Source: UBA1426 sp050953365 (GTDB taxonomy: Bacteria; Bacillota; Clostridia; Peptostreptococcales; Anaerovoracaceae). Taken from it: a DNA stretch of 64,000 bases. A program made the translations under genes and the position numbers. The DNA lies in the NCBI GenBank assembly GCA_050953365.1, contig JBMNMN010000011.1, positions 1-64,000 of the forward strand, read 5' to 3'. Positions 49,355-59,153 of the stretch are shown here, piece by piece; the first letter of the stretch is position 1, and the number at the start of each line of letters is the position of its first letter. The notes under the pieces are model-generated. The model saw nothing but the letters and a program-made list of their open reading frames with translations, did not search any database and was not told the DNA's origin.

Positions 49355-50488
49355 ATGTATATTGCTACATATACAATAGATATAGCTGCGCTTTTTTGTT
49401 TGATATGGTTCGTGTACTCCAGCACCGCATTGAATATCTGGCGGAAGAGGCCGTTTTTAATTGGTATAATCCTGATATTAATTGTAATTCTGTCCGAGGC
49501 CGGAACGGTGTTTGCCAACGATGGCAGCTTTAACCTGCGCGGCTTAAACGTTATGTGCAATGTCCTTGGCTTTTCTCTTTCTCCATTGATTCCCATTGCG
49601 ATTACTTTAATTTTTTACGAAAAAATTCTTAAACGCCATAAATTCATTCTGGTGCCCACTTTAATAAACATCGTCGCAACGGTTCTATCGCCATTTTTCG
49701 GAATTATTTTTTATGTGGATGAAAACAACCACTATTTCAGAGGAGATCACTTTTTTATCTTTATAACCGTATATATAATAAATTTCTTATTCCTGGTTAT
49801 AAGCACTTTAGATGTTAGCAAAAAACATAACTACCCAATCATGTATAAGTTACTTGCCTTGTCCTTCTTTACTCTCGTCGGGACAAGTATTCAACTGGTA
49901 TATCCGTCTGCCTATTCTTCATGGCATTGTGTAATATTAGCTTTGTTATTATATTTTATCTTAATGTCTGAGTTTGATAGCAGTTTTGATACCTTGACCG
50001 GTCTTTATAATCGAGCCGCTTTTGATAAAGCTGCAAAACAGATGGCGGGGAAACAGGCTTTTTTTGTTATCGTCATTGACATAAACGATTTCAAAATAGT
50101 TAACGATACATACGGACACGGTTACGGTGATACTGTAATTAAAGCGGTAGCAGAAATCATTCGAAAAACCTTTAATAAACATTACACCTGCTATCGTATC
50201 GGCGGAGATGAATTTGCCATTATAGGAAGTGAGACAGATCGAAAAAAGATTGAATACCTTCTAAAGAACATGACAGACAATCTTACAAAAATGCGCGAGG
50301 ATGGAAAAGCCTTACCCACAGTTTCCTATGGGTACAGCATTTCACATAAAGAAGAAAAGTTGGACTTCCAGAATAACTTTAAAGAGGCCGACGACCAGAT
50401 GTATCACTATAAAAAGAACCATAAATATGATTTTGCAAAAGAAATTGTTATTACAAGAGAGATTGATATTACCCAGGAGATGAAATAA
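49355..50488 (+). CDS. Membrane GGDEF protein, probable diguanylate cyclase
   Basis: Likely makes cyclic di-GMP. The N-terminal half (about 1-210) has six to seven membrane segments with no known sensor signature; the C-terminal GGDEF domain (about 215-365) has DTLTGLYNRAAFD, the metal site VIDINDFKIVND, and an intact active site YRIGGDEFAII. No EAL domain. The start is preceded by GGAGG and AGGAAG. It lies next to a convergent PocR-AraC regulator. Confidence 0.9.
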   Translation: MYIATYTIDIAALFCLIWFVYSSTALNIWRKRPFLIGIILILIVILSEAGTVFANDGSFNLRGLNVMCNVLGFSLSPLIPIAITLIFYEKILKRHKFILVPTLINIVATVLSPFFGIIFYVDENNHYFRGDHFFIFITVYIINFLFLVISTLDVSKKHNYPIMYKLLALSFFTLVGTSIQLVYPSAYSSWHCVILALLLYFILMSEFDSSFDTLTGLYNRAAFDKAAKQMAGKQAFFVIVIDINDFKIVNDTYGHGYGDTVIKAVAEIIRKTFNKHYTCYRIGGDEFAIIGSETDRKKIEYLLKNMTDNLTKMREDGKALPTVSYGYSISHKEEKLDFQNNFKEADDQMYHYKKNHKYDFAKEIVITREIDITQEMK

Positions 50489-50498
50489 AGTTTTCTTT

Positions 50499-51734
50499 TT
50501 ACATACTTAGGGACTGGTTCAATCTGCGGTATTCTTTTGGGGTGGCGCCGTATTTCTTTTTAAAGACCTTTGTGAAATAGCTCTGACCGTCAAAACCGGA
50601 GCAAAGGGAAATCTCCACAAGGCTTAAGTTTGTGCTCAATAATAGATCCTGGGCTCTTTTCAATCGCACTTCATTTAAGTACTCGGTAAAACTGATGCCC
50701 GTTTCTTTTTTAAACAATGTAGAGAGATAGGAATGGTTTGTATGGAGTTCCTCTGCAACAGACAACAGGGTTATTTTATTCATGTAATTTTCGTTTATAT
50801 ACTGCGTCGCCTTGCTTACAAGGGAAGAGTTGCCGGAATATCTTTGATCCGTGCTGTTCAAAGCGAAGTTCTCGCATATTTTAGCCGTTAAAGCGCAAAG
50901 CTCATTAAAGCTTTCAGCCTTATTCAGCAGGTCCATATTCTCCAACTCCTGAGGAGATATCAAAGATTCATTTTGCTTTGCGGAGATACGCGAAAGCAGC
51001 GCGCAGATTCCCAGCACCTGAATTCGAATATAGGACAAATTACCGGACTCAAGCAAAAAAATTTCATTCAAAAGTTTGGTCAAGGTTTTTTGAGCTCCGT
51101 TCACATCTCCGTTTTTCACCTTCTGAATCAGATCGCTTTCCAATTCATGAGGATAATCCAATAATTTATTTTGCCTTTTATATTTCCGAATCCGTTCTCC
51201 CGCGCTGGCCTGCTCTTTGTAATGCTCATTTATTTTTCTGTAGTCGTCATTATTTGTTATAGCGGTCAGAATGGTGCTGTTAAACAAAGAGGCCAAATAC
51301 GCAACGTCCGTGGGACTATATATTTTAATCTCATTTAGAAACACGGTTAGCTTTGGATAAATTTCCGGCGATGGGGTGATGTTTTTAAACAGCGTTCTGA
51401 TAATGTTCTCTTTATTTTTGCCCATGGCAATGGGGCCGGCAATAAATGTACCGGTTATTTTCCCGTTAACAATGAAAGTCATGGCAATTTTAACGAACCC
51501 GGAGGGGCATAGGAAAATATAAGGTTCACCCAGCTGAGCGGCTGTTCTGGTGGATGACAACAGGGTTTTCCTGCAGATGCTTTGAGAATCCAGGTAAGTA
51601 GGAAAGAAGTTGCATATTTTTTTGTCTGTACCGCATTCCCATTGAATTTGCCCATGGTTATCAAAGAAGGTAACGGGAACCTCCGTTATATTGCTAAAAG
51701 GCAGAATGGAGTTTTCGTAAGCGCTTATATCCAT
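50499..51734 (-). CDS. AraC-family regulator with a PocR sensor domain
   Basis: A 411-aa transcription factor. The N-terminal PocR domain (about 10-160) has CRKTLLSSTRTAAQLGEPYIF and a FIVNGKITGTFIAGP core; such domains bind small molecules. The C-terminal AraC domain (about 310-405) has two HTHs: SVAEELHTNHSYLSTLFKKE and SLCSGFDGQSYFTKVFKKKYGATPKEYR. It is divergent from the methyltransferase/corrinoid genes and is likely to control them. Confidence 0.88.
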   Translation of the reverse strand: MDISAYENSILPFSNITEVPVTFFDNHGQIQWECGTDKKICNFFPTYLDSQSICRKTLLSSTRTAAQLGEPYIFLCPSGFVKIAMTFIVNGKITGTFIAGPIAMGKNKENIIRTLFKNITPSPEIYPKLTVFLNEIKIYSPTDVAYLASLFNSTILTAITNNDDYRKINEHYKEQASAGERIRKYKRQNKLLDYPHELESDLIQKVKNGDVNGAQKTLTKLLNEIFLLESGNLSYIRIQVLGICALLSRISAKQNESLISPQELENMDLLNKAESFNELCALTAKICENFALNSTDQRYSGNSSLVSKATQYINENYMNKITLLSVAEELHTNHSYLSTLFKKETGISFTEYLNEVRLKRAQDLLLSTNLSLVEISLCSGFDGQSYFTKVFKKKYGATPKEYRRLNQSLSM

Positions 51735-51904
51735 AAAAATCTCCCTAAATATTTTACATTTTTTTATTAAAATTATTAGTTGAAGTATACATTAGCAGAA
51801 CAAAAAACTCAATAACCAAATAAAAAAACCTTGAATTTGTACAAATAACAATAGAGAAAATGATATTTTACGGATATTCGTTTCTGTATGATAGAGATCA
51901 GCGA

Positions 51905-52014
51905 GTACTCTTCAACCCTTACAAGTTTGCGCCGGATCTTTTCTCCCTCCAAAGCCCAACCGGGGCAAAGCCCAATCGGGGAAATGATGCAAATTTACAA
52001 GGGTTGTAGAGTAC
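51905..52014. repeat. Long inverted repeat with inner tandem repeat before the methyltransferase gene
   Basis: Arms 51905-51930 (GTACTCTTCAACCCTTACAA...) and 51989-52014 match in 22 of 26 positions. The loop contains two direct copies of CAAAGCCCAA(C/T)CGGGG (51950-51965 and 51966-51981). The structure ends about 52 bases upstream of the next gene and could be a leader element, a regulator-binding array or a small mobile repeat. Confidence 0.6.
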
Positions 52015-52066
52015 ACGAAATTAAAATAGAGTCTCTATATCATCCGAAATGCGGGAGGTAGTCAGT

Positions 52067-53104
52067 ATGAATTCATTGGAAAGAGTAAGTTTGGCACTGC
52101 AGCATAAAGAGCCGGATCGCGTTCCGGTGTATCCGTTATTAAACAGCGTATCGAGAAAAGCCTTGGGAATTACATATGAAGAATGGGCAAAAAACACGGA
52201 AAAATGCGCGCAAGCCATTATTAAGGCCACCGAGGAAATAGGAGCCGACTGTATTTGCACCCTGGTTGACTTGACCGTTGAGGCCGCGGACTGGGGGCAA
52301 GAGGTAATATATCATGCTGATCTGGCCGCAAATCCCAATTTAGATAACCGTTTAATTAAAAGCGCCGACGAATACGATAAGGTCGGTATCATCAATCCGA
52401 GAGAAACACCCAGAATGAGCGAGCACATTAAGCTGGCTAAACTGCTTTACGAAGCGAAAGGTCAGGAAATGCCTATTATTGGGTTCGTCTTTGCGCCCCT
52501 GGGCGTTCTGAGCATGATGAGGGGACAGGAGCAGATGTTCATGGATCTGATCCGGTGCCCGGAAAAGATGCAAGGCGCTCTGAGGAATATTACCGAGACT
52601 TTGAAGGAATACTGTGTAGCCTTGATCGAGGCTGGATGCCATGCAATCATGCTTGATACCCTGTATGCATCCAGAAGCATCATGAGCCCCAAAATGTGGG
52701 ATGATAACGAGGGTATCTATGTAGAGGAGATCGCAGACGTTATCAGAGAAAAGGGCGCCATGGTTATGCTGCATAACTGCGGAAACGGCGTCTATTTTAA
52801 AGAACAGATCGCCCGGATGAAGCCGGTAGCAATCTCTTATCAGCATATTCCCCTTGATTGTAAGGATATGGCCGATGTAAAAGCAAAGTATGGGGATCAG
52901 GTCACATTGATTGGACATATTGAACCGGGTTGGCTATATGCCGCAACGGAGGAAGAACTGAGACAAATGTGCAGGGCCCAGATTGACGCTTATAAAAAAG
53001 ACGGCGGATTTATCCTGGCAACAGGGTGCGAATATCCGGCAGCATTGGATTTTGAATATGCAAAGATCATCGTGGAGGAAGCCAAAACCTACGGAAAATA
53101 TTAA
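52067..53104 (+). CDS. UroD/MtaA-family corrinoid methyltransferase
   Basis: Member of the uroporphyrinogen-decarboxylase-like methyltransferases that move methyl groups to or from corrinoid proteins. The zinc-type ligands are visible in MLHNCGNG (His and Cys) and ATGCEYP (Cys), as in MtaA/CmuA. ATG 52067, 8 bases from GGGAGG, gives 345 aa; ATG 52049 would contain the ribosome-binding site. A cognate corrinoid protein follows 49 bases later. No MtaB/MttB-type partner is seen, so the methyl donor or acceptor is unknown. Confidence 0.85.
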   Translation: MNSLERVSLALQHKEPDRVPVYPLLNSVSRKALGITYEEWAKNTEKCAQAIIKATEEIGADCICTLVDLTVEAADWGQEVIYHADLAANPNLDNRLIKSADEYDKVGIINPRETPRMSEHIKLAKLLYEAKGQEMPIIGFVFAPLGVLSMMRGQEQMFMDLIRCPEKMQGALRNITETLKEYCVALIEAGCHAIMLDTLYASRSIMSPKMWDDNEGIYVEEIADVIREKGAMVMLHNCGNGVYFKEQIARMKPVAISYQHIPLDCKDMADVKAKYGDQVTLIGHIEPGWLYAATEEELRQMCRAQIDAYKKDGGFILATGCEYPAALDFEYAKIIVEEAKTYGKY

Positions 53105-53153
53105 TGAACGTAAAAATTAGGTATATGATCTTATAAAACTTAAGGAGGATACC

Positions 53154-53801
53154 ATGACAAAGGAACAGTTGTTTAAGGATGCGTTCGACTCTATAGTAGA
53201 ATATGACGAAGATAAGGCCAAAGAGGTTTTGAAGCAAGCCGAAGAGATGGGCGTTGACTCCGTAGAGCTCTTAACAGAAGGTTTCAGTGCCGGAATTAAG
53301 CACCTGGGAGATATGTTTGGAAGAGGGGAAATATTCTTGCCGGAATTGATCTTTGCCACAGAGGTAATGAAGGTGGTGACCGGCGAAATTGAAAGTAAAA
53401 TGGAAGCTTCGGAAACGGCCAATAAGGGTGTTATGGTTATAGGCACCGTTGCCGGAGATGTTCATGATATAGGCAAAGGAATCGTGGCTTCCCTGGTTAA
53501 AACCAACGGAATTCAAGTATATGATCTGGGCAGAGAAGTACCCGCCGAAGTATTTGTAGAAAAAGCAAAAGAATACAATGCGGATATTCTCGGCAGCAGC
53601 GCGCTTCTCACAACCACCATGCAGGAGCAGAAAAAGATAGAGGATCTCATGGTGAAAGCGGGACTAAAAGGTAAAATTAAAACCATGGTAGGCGGTGCGC
53701 CGGTCACAAAACGATGGGCAGAAAAAATCGGAGCCGATTATTATTGTGAGGACGCAGCCGAAACAGTAAAGTATGCATTGGAAATACTAAGCAGTAAATA
53801 A
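53154..53801 (+). CDS. Corrinoid (B12-binding) methyl-carrier protein
   Basis: A 215-aa cobalamin protein of the MtbC/MttC group. The N-terminal helical cap (about 1-90, LLTEGFSAGIKHLGDMFGRGEIFLPELI) precedes the Rossmann-like domain with the cobalt-coordinating histidine in GTVAGDVHDIGKGIV, then SALLTTTM and VGGAPVT. AAGGAGG precedes the ATG. It is co-transcribed with the methyltransferase and should carry the methyl group. Confidence 0.93.
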   Translation: MTKEQLFKDAFDSIVEYDEDKAKEVLKQAEEMGVDSVELLTEGFSAGIKHLGDMFGRGEIFLPELIFATEVMKVVTGEIESKMEASETANKGVMVIGTVAGDVHDIGKGIVASLVKTNGIQVYDLGREVPAEVFVEKAKEYNADILGSSALLTTTMQEQKKIEDLMVKAGLKGKIKTMVGGAPVTKRWAEKIGADYYCEDAAETVKYALEILSSK

Positions 53802-53818
53802 AAGTCCCGATTCAGATA

Positions 53819-53862
53819 ATAGGGTAGGGTTCGCAAGGCATGCGCGTTTCCCTACCCTATGT
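53819..53862. terminator. Hairpin between convergent genes
   Basis: ATAGGGTAGGG (53819-53829) pairs with CCCTACCCTAT (53850-53860), an 11-bp stem with a 20-base loop. It lies after the corrinoid gene and overlaps the stop of the convergent AraC gene; a short T stretch follows on the plus strand. Confidence 0.65.
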
Positions 53863-55729
53863 TTCTTATCTCCAGAAATGTCAGAGACTCCGGGTCCATA
53901 TCGAAATTCATATCGAGCCTTTCCTTTGTTTCCACGCAGGAGAGCTGTACCGTACCGGCTGAAATATCGTTGATATGTGATTTCATGAAATCCGTCAAAA
54001 CCGTCGGATGCTTGAGCGCCTTCAGCGTTACAAAGCAGTTATGCTCTTTCATAAAGCTTTTCTTTATAATATACTTTTTCCCCCGGATGCCCTTAATGTG
54101 GATATGCGCTTTTAGCATTGTATTTTCATTTGTCTGAAAGACTAAAATATACACGGCTTTCTTGCTTTTGATGATCATATATTGATCCCGATGCTCTGTT
54201 ATGACTCCGCTTATCTGTGAGAAAACGGAATAGGCAAAATAAAAGGGCGTCAAAAGTCCTTCCGGCGTAAATAAGGCCATAGATTTGCCGGAAAGACGGA
54301 TGCTCTCGGCAGGGTTTTTGAGCATGTAGGCCAAAGCGGCGCAAACGGTATAAGTTTCCCCGATATCAGCGCATATTGACCCGTTCGAGCCGATTTTCTC
54401 TCCGGCTTTCTCTGTTTTTTCAGCCGTTGCATCGGATGAAACTATGGGAATGCCCAAGGATTTTATAAGGCTTTCCGTTTGCCGGTCCATGGACGCATCC
54501 GGAATTGAAACCTGCAGGGGAAGATCTAATGTCTGCAATACCAACAGGATGCTCATGATCTCCTGCTTACTTTGTTTTTTTGCCAACAGCTTGTAATCAA
54601 GTACGATTGCGTTGGGATTCAGTTCAATGATCTTTTCCTTCCGGTAGTTAAGCATAAAGAGGTCCTCGTCGGAGGAAAGAAGTATTTTCAAAGGATAGGA
54701 TATTTTGAATTTCTTGCCGCTCCGGTAGCTATATTTCACCGGAATAAATATATGGTGAGATGACTTGTCAAGGTGTTCGCTGCTTCGTTGCGAATGTGGC
54801 GAGAGAAGATAGGGCTCCAACAGTGACATCGCCGCCTCTTTGGAAAAGGGACCGTGAGAGCATCTTTCACAGGGCTTCAGCCTTGCCCGGTATTCTGCCG
54901 GAGTCATATTATACCAAGCCTTGAAACACTTATTGAAATAGGACAGGGATGAAAAGCCGCAGGACTGGCTTATCTGGGTTAAAGTCAGCTTGTTCTCCAC
55001 CAACATTTTCTCCGCGTATTCGAGCCGGACATAATTTAAAAAGTTCTGAAAGCTGAGTCCGGAGGTGTTCTTTATAAGATGAGAAATATAGTACGGATTC
55101 AGGTACACGATATTGGACAAATCTTCTAGCGTAATCTTTTTATCGTAGTTCAAATAGATATACTTAATGATCTTATATAATCGGCTCAGATCCACATCGT
55201 TTGGGCCGCCGTGATCCGCCTTGAACTTATTGTCTTCTATGAAAAAGCCCTGAAATTGGTTTACAAGGGTAAAAACAAGATCGTTAATGCAGTCCATCAG
55301 AAGCTGACGGTTATTGGGTTCATTGAAATATGTGAGAGCGGTTTTAGCCACATAGTGCTTCAGAACCGATACTTTTCTCTGCAGGTCCTGGTATTTTAAT
55401 GTGGATGTTTTGCTGTAATCTTCGCAGGCAAAGATCATATAGTCGATATCCGGGTAGAGGTCCGTAAAAAAGCCGAGATCAACGTACATATCAAGGGTGA
55501 GGATGTCCGGGGATGAATCGAAAATTCTATGCATGTCCAGAGTGTCTACAATTAACAAATCTCCTTCCTTGAGAGTATATAGCACGTTATGTATTTTGCA
55601 ATTGGTGGTGCCTCTTAGTACAAACAGCATTTTCATTTCATTGTGATAATGAAAATCTTCTTCGGCGACGTTGGAGAAAAAAATAGTAAAGGGAAGATCG
55701 TTTTGGTATTCCACAGTTTCAAGCAGCAT
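53852..55729 (-). CDS. Large AraC-family regulator with cupin and C-terminal GH39-like domains
   Basis: A 625-aa transcription factor. The N-terminal cupin-type sensor (about 15-90, FHYHNEMKMLFVLRGTTNCKI and DLLIVDTLDMHRIF) is followed by the AraC HTH pair in the middle (about 200-295; LEDLSNIVYLNPYYISHLIK and ISQSCGFSSLSYFNKCFKAW). The C-terminal 300 residues resemble the degenerate GH39-like domain seen in some of these regulators. ATG 55729 is 7 bases from AGGAGG; the in-frame start at 55813 is unlikely. It is divergent from the saccharopine-dehydrogenase-like gene, a probable target. Confidence 0.8.
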   Translation of the reverse strand: MLLETVEYQNDLPFTIFFSNVAEEDFHYHNEMKMLFVLRGTTNCKIHNVLYTLKEGDLLIVDTLDMHRIFDSSPDILTLDMYVDLGFFTDLYPDIDYMIFACEDYSKTSTLKYQDLQRKVSVLKHYVAKTALTYFNEPNNRQLLMDCINDLVFTLVNQFQGFFIEDNKFKADHGGPNDVDLSRLYKIIKYIYLNYDKKITLEDLSNIVYLNPYYISHLIKNTSGLSFQNFLNYVRLEYAEKMLVENKLTLTQISQSCGFSSLSYFNKCFKAWYNMTPAEYRARLKPCERCSHGPFSKEAAMSLLEPYLLSPHSQRSSEHLDKSSHHIFIPVKYSYRSGKKFKISYPLKILLSSDEDLFMLNYRKEKIIELNPNAIVLDYKLLAKKQSKQEIMSILLVLQTLDLPLQVSIPDASMDRQTESLIKSLGIPIVSSDATAEKTEKAGEKIGSNGSICADIGETYTVCAALAYMLKNPAESIRLSGKSMALFTPEGLLTPFYFAYSVFSQISGVITEHRDQYMIIKSKKAVYILVFQTNENTMLKAHIHIKGIRGKKYIIKKSFMKEHNCFVTLKALKHPTVLTDFMKSHINDISAGTVQLSCVETKERLDMNFDMDPESLTFLEIRNIG

Positions 55730-55857
55730 TCTAACGCCTCCTGACGCAAAAACTATGTATCTTGCGAAAAAACATATCAGATCTTGCGATAGTAGTGTCA
55801 GGCCAATTCGCAATAAAAATAGAGTATTCTGACAATTCTGTAGTTTCGGAAATTTAT

Positions 55858-55887
55858 TTGCCTAATTATAATTTATATATCTAATAT
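55858..55887 (+). promoter_or_regulatory. Possible promoter of the saccharopine-dehydrogenase-like gene
   Basis: TTGCCT (55858-55863), 18 bases, TAATAT (55882-55887). The gap is very AT-rich, so the match could be fortuitous. Confidence 0.4.
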
Positions 55888-55918
55888 AGCAAAAATTGTT
55901 GTGGAGAGGTGAATTTTT

Positions 55919-57148
55919 ATGAAAAAAATATTAATTCTAGGAGTCGGCGCGCAAGGATCAACCGTTGCACGGCGCATGGACGAAGAACCGAATGTGGCAG
56001 AGATCATCTGTGCGGATTACGACGAAAAGGCAGTCAATGAACTTGTCAAGGACTTAAAGAAAGCCAGAGGCATGAAAGTGGATGCCAGCAAAAGGGAAGA
56101 AATCGTGGCAGCGGCAAAAGGCGTTGATCTGATTGTCAATGCGCTGCCCCTGGCATTTGGACCCAACGTATTGGAAGCGGCTCTTGAGGCCAAGACAAAT
56201 TATCAGGACTTTGCAGCAACGGATGCCCTCACGGAAGACTGGGTTGAAGGCATTAAGCTGATGTACACGGAATACAGCAGGCGTTTTGCGGAAATAGACA
56301 AAACAGCCATCATCGGAACAGGCTCCGCTCCCGGTTTAATCTGCGTCGCCGCAAGAAATGCAATGCGTTATCTTGACTCCTGCGAAACGATCTACAACGT
56401 TGTATACGAAGGCGTGGAAGCAAAAAGATTCCTTCCCTTCTGGTGGTCTCCCATCACGGCATTGTCGGATATGAGCGAAGAGGCTTATGCCTATGAAAAC
56501 GGTGAAATTATCAGAACAAAGGCATTCAGCAGACCGATCTACAGAAAATATGACTATTTGGACAAAGAAGTAAGGCTGGTTGAACATGCCCACGATGAAC
56601 CGTTACATATGGGAATGAATGCGGAGAAATATTTTAAAGGAGCGAAGAATATTTACTTTAAATACGGGGGAGCGGGCATCGATTTCGCAGAGCCTTTATA
56701 CCGTGCCGGACTGTTGTCAAAGAAGCCTGTGGAAGTAGATGGCGTACAGGTGATTCCTTTTAACGTAGTTCTAAAGCACATTCCGCCGGCTCCGAAATAC
56801 AAAGAGGAGATCCAAGAAATCCTGGATGAAGGTTTGGTGTCTGATACCGGCGCTATGGTGGTGGAGGCCATCGGCATGAAAGACGGTAAAAAAGTCTTGG
56901 TGGAAACTCACGTATTTGCCCCGGGGCTGGTAGAATCCTTTGAACGGTCAGGGCTTACGGCCGAAATGTATTTAACGGGTCAGGGAGGCGCGTTGTTTAC
57001 GAAAATGTTCGTCGAAGATCTGTACACACAAAGAGGCTTGATTTCATCCGATATGCTTACATTTGAGCAGGTGGACTATTACCTGAAATGCGCGGAAGAG
57101 TTAGGCATCACTTTGAAGATTGAAATAAAGGAGGTAGCAGATGTATAA
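55919..57148 (+). CDS. Saccharopine dehydrogenase-like NAD(P)-dependent oxidoreductase
   Basis: A 409-aa protein with an N-terminal Rossmann fold (ILILGVGAQGSTVARRM) and the saccharopine dehydrogenase pattern ALPLAFGPNVLEAAL, then TGSAPGLICVAAR and a C-terminal domain with AKNIYFKYGGAGID. These enzymes act on amino-acid adducts; the substrate here is unknown. GGAGAGG precedes the ATG. An amino-acid permease gene follows about 110 bases later, suggesting use of an imported amino acid. Confidence 0.82.
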   Translation: MKKILILGVGAQGSTVARRMDEEPNVAEIICADYDEKAVNELVKDLKKARGMKVDASKREEIVAAAKGVDLIVNALPLAFGPNVLEAALEAKTNYQDFAATDALTEDWVEGIKLMYTEYSRRFAEIDKTAIIGTGSAPGLICVAARNAMRYLDSCETIYNVVYEGVEAKRFLPFWWSPITALSDMSEEAYAYENGEIIRTKAFSRPIYRKYDYLDKEVRLVEHAHDEPLHMGMNAEKYFKGAKNIYFKYGGAGIDFAEPLYRAGLLSKKPVEVDGVQVIPFNVVLKHIPPAPKYKEEIQEILDEGLVSDTGAMVVEAIGMKDGKKVLVETHVFAPGLVESFERSGLTAEMYLTGQGGALFTKMFVEDLYTQRGLISSDMLTFEQVDYYLKCAEELGITLKIEIKEVADV

Positions 57149-57260
57149 TTAACCAAATAAATGGATCGAAGAGTATCGGTCTTTTCAGCGCCGATGAGAA
57201 AATGAGCTTATTCTTGTGGGGTAATATTTAATGCAATAACTGCATAAGGAGGTGTTATAT

Positions 57261-58927
57261 TTGACTGATCTCAACCATGTTGAAGGTGTAGCCGGACTAA
57301 AGAAGTATGACGTAAAGACAATAAATATCGTGTTTATGATCTATTGTCTGGTTGCGGCAGGCGCTTTCGGAATCGAGGAAATGATCCCGGCCAGCGGACC
57401 CGGAATCACCCTGGTGATGCTTATGGTTTTCCCCTTTATCTGGGCTTGCCAATCAGCAGTATGGTGGCGGAAATGGGATCTATTCTGCCTTCTGAAGGCG
57501 GAGTGTACGTCTGGGTAAGGGAGGCCTTCGGCGAGTTCTGGGGATTCCAGGCGGGATGGTGGAACACGGTATCCATCTACATAACCAACGGTATTTATGT
57601 AGCTCTTGTTGTAGGATATGTAAGGAACTTCGTGGACATGTCCGATGCTACAGGTTTTGCTTTAAAGATTTCCATGATCGCAATCTTTACCATTATAAAC
57701 CTGTTGGGAATTCGTGAAGTAGGATGGGTCAGCACATTCCTTTCAATTTGTATACTGATCGGATTTTCTGCCGTAATGATCGTGGGATTTGCAAACTGGA
57801 ATCAGAGTCCCTTCGAGCCCATGGTCGCTCCTGAGATGACAAGCTTTGAGGCCATCGGCGGAGGTATTGCCATCTGTATTTGGATGTATTGCGGTTATGA
57901 ATGTATTTCCACGATAGCGGGCGAAGTCAAGAATCCTCAAGTTATTCCCAAAGGCTTGATTATCGCCATGCCGCTTATCGCATTGACTTATGTGCTTCCC
58001 ACAATGGCCGGCCTTGCTTCCGTAGGCTCATGGGAAGACTGGGCAACCACCGGAGAAAGCACCGTGGGCTATGCCGATGTGCTCACACAATTCATGGGCC
58101 CCGCTTGGGGTATCGGTTTCCTTGTAGTAGCGGTTATATCCCAGTGCGCAATTTTCAATACGTATTTAGCCTCAGGCTCCAGAGGATTCTTTGTATTGGC
58201 AGATGACAATCTCTGCCCCAAAACCCTGGTTAAAGTCAGCAAAGGAAGAGGCGTTCCTTATATCGGCATACTGTCGCTGTCCTTCGTGACTATGCTGCTT
58301 GCGCAATATGATTTTGCTACTTTGGTTATGGCAGAAGTGGTGTTCATCCTGGCCTTATACATCATCCTTCCCTTAGCCGTACTTAAATACAGAAAGATAA
58401 TGCCCGTTGAAAAACGCGGGAATGTTTACATTATTCCCGGAGGGAAATTAGGGCTGTATTTCTGCTGTATAATCGTAGTTGCCATTTCCGTATTGGCTCT
58501 TATGATCAACGGTACGGACTATTTTGTAATCGGTCTTGCCGGTATCGGAACCGGTCCGATCGCCTATCTTTTCTTTAAATGGTTATATGGAGGAATGGCG
58601 AAGACAGACCCGGTAAAATATCCCCTCAATTCCAAGACCAAATTGGCTGTAGGTGACATTACGAGATTGGCCTATTATTGCTTGTTATCCGGGGCTGCCG
58701 GAATCTTCGGAAGATTCTTCCTGGAATGGTTCGAAGGCGACTGGGGCGAAGAGTACTATCTGGAAGTAAATGAAAGCGGATTCTTCAGCGACTTCTACGC
58801 TATGCTGGATGCGCTGCTGATCGGCAGTATTATCGTAGGTGTTCTCGGTATTATTCTCTTTGTCATAGGACGTAAGAAAGATAGGATACCGAGAACGGCG
58901 GTAGCTGAAGAGCAGACTGCCGAATAA
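57261..58927 (+). pseudogene. APC-superfamily amino-acid transporter with a single frameshift
   Basis: Twelve-segment amino-acid permease by its layout. The N-terminal part (TINIVFMIYCLVAAGAFGIEEM, PGITLVMLMVFPFIW) lies in one frame, the rest (LPISSMVAEMGSILPSEGGV, WWNTVSIYITNGIY, GYECISTIAGEVKNPQ) in another. The break is at TCTGGGCTTG (57440-57449); one more G would give FIWGLPISSM and restore an ORF of about 555 aa. AAGGAGG lies 8 bases before TTG 57261; GTG 57252 overlaps it. Either a recent inactivation or a sequencing error in a G run. Confidence 0.85.
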
Positions 58928-58974
58928 TGGAACAACCGACCTGAGGAACAGAATATCAGTCGATGAAGAGTACA

Positions 58975-58998
58975 GGCCACGGGGATAGCCCCGTGGCC
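58975..58998 (+). terminator. Hairpin after the transporter
   Basis: GGCCACGGGG (58975-58984) and CCCCGTGGCC (58989-58998), a 10-bp stem with a 4-base loop. It is followed by TGCGTTTTGG, a weak T run. Confidence 0.7.
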
Positions 58999-59153
58999 TG
59001 CGTTTTGGCATCTGCAAGTTTAGGATAAACACTGCTAATATAACTGCAAATATAAAAGGTACTTGTAAAAAGCGTCTGATACCAAATACAATATAGAAAG
59101 TATTTAGGTTGCAAAAAGAATTGGTACAGTTAAGAAAACAAGGTGAGGAAAGA

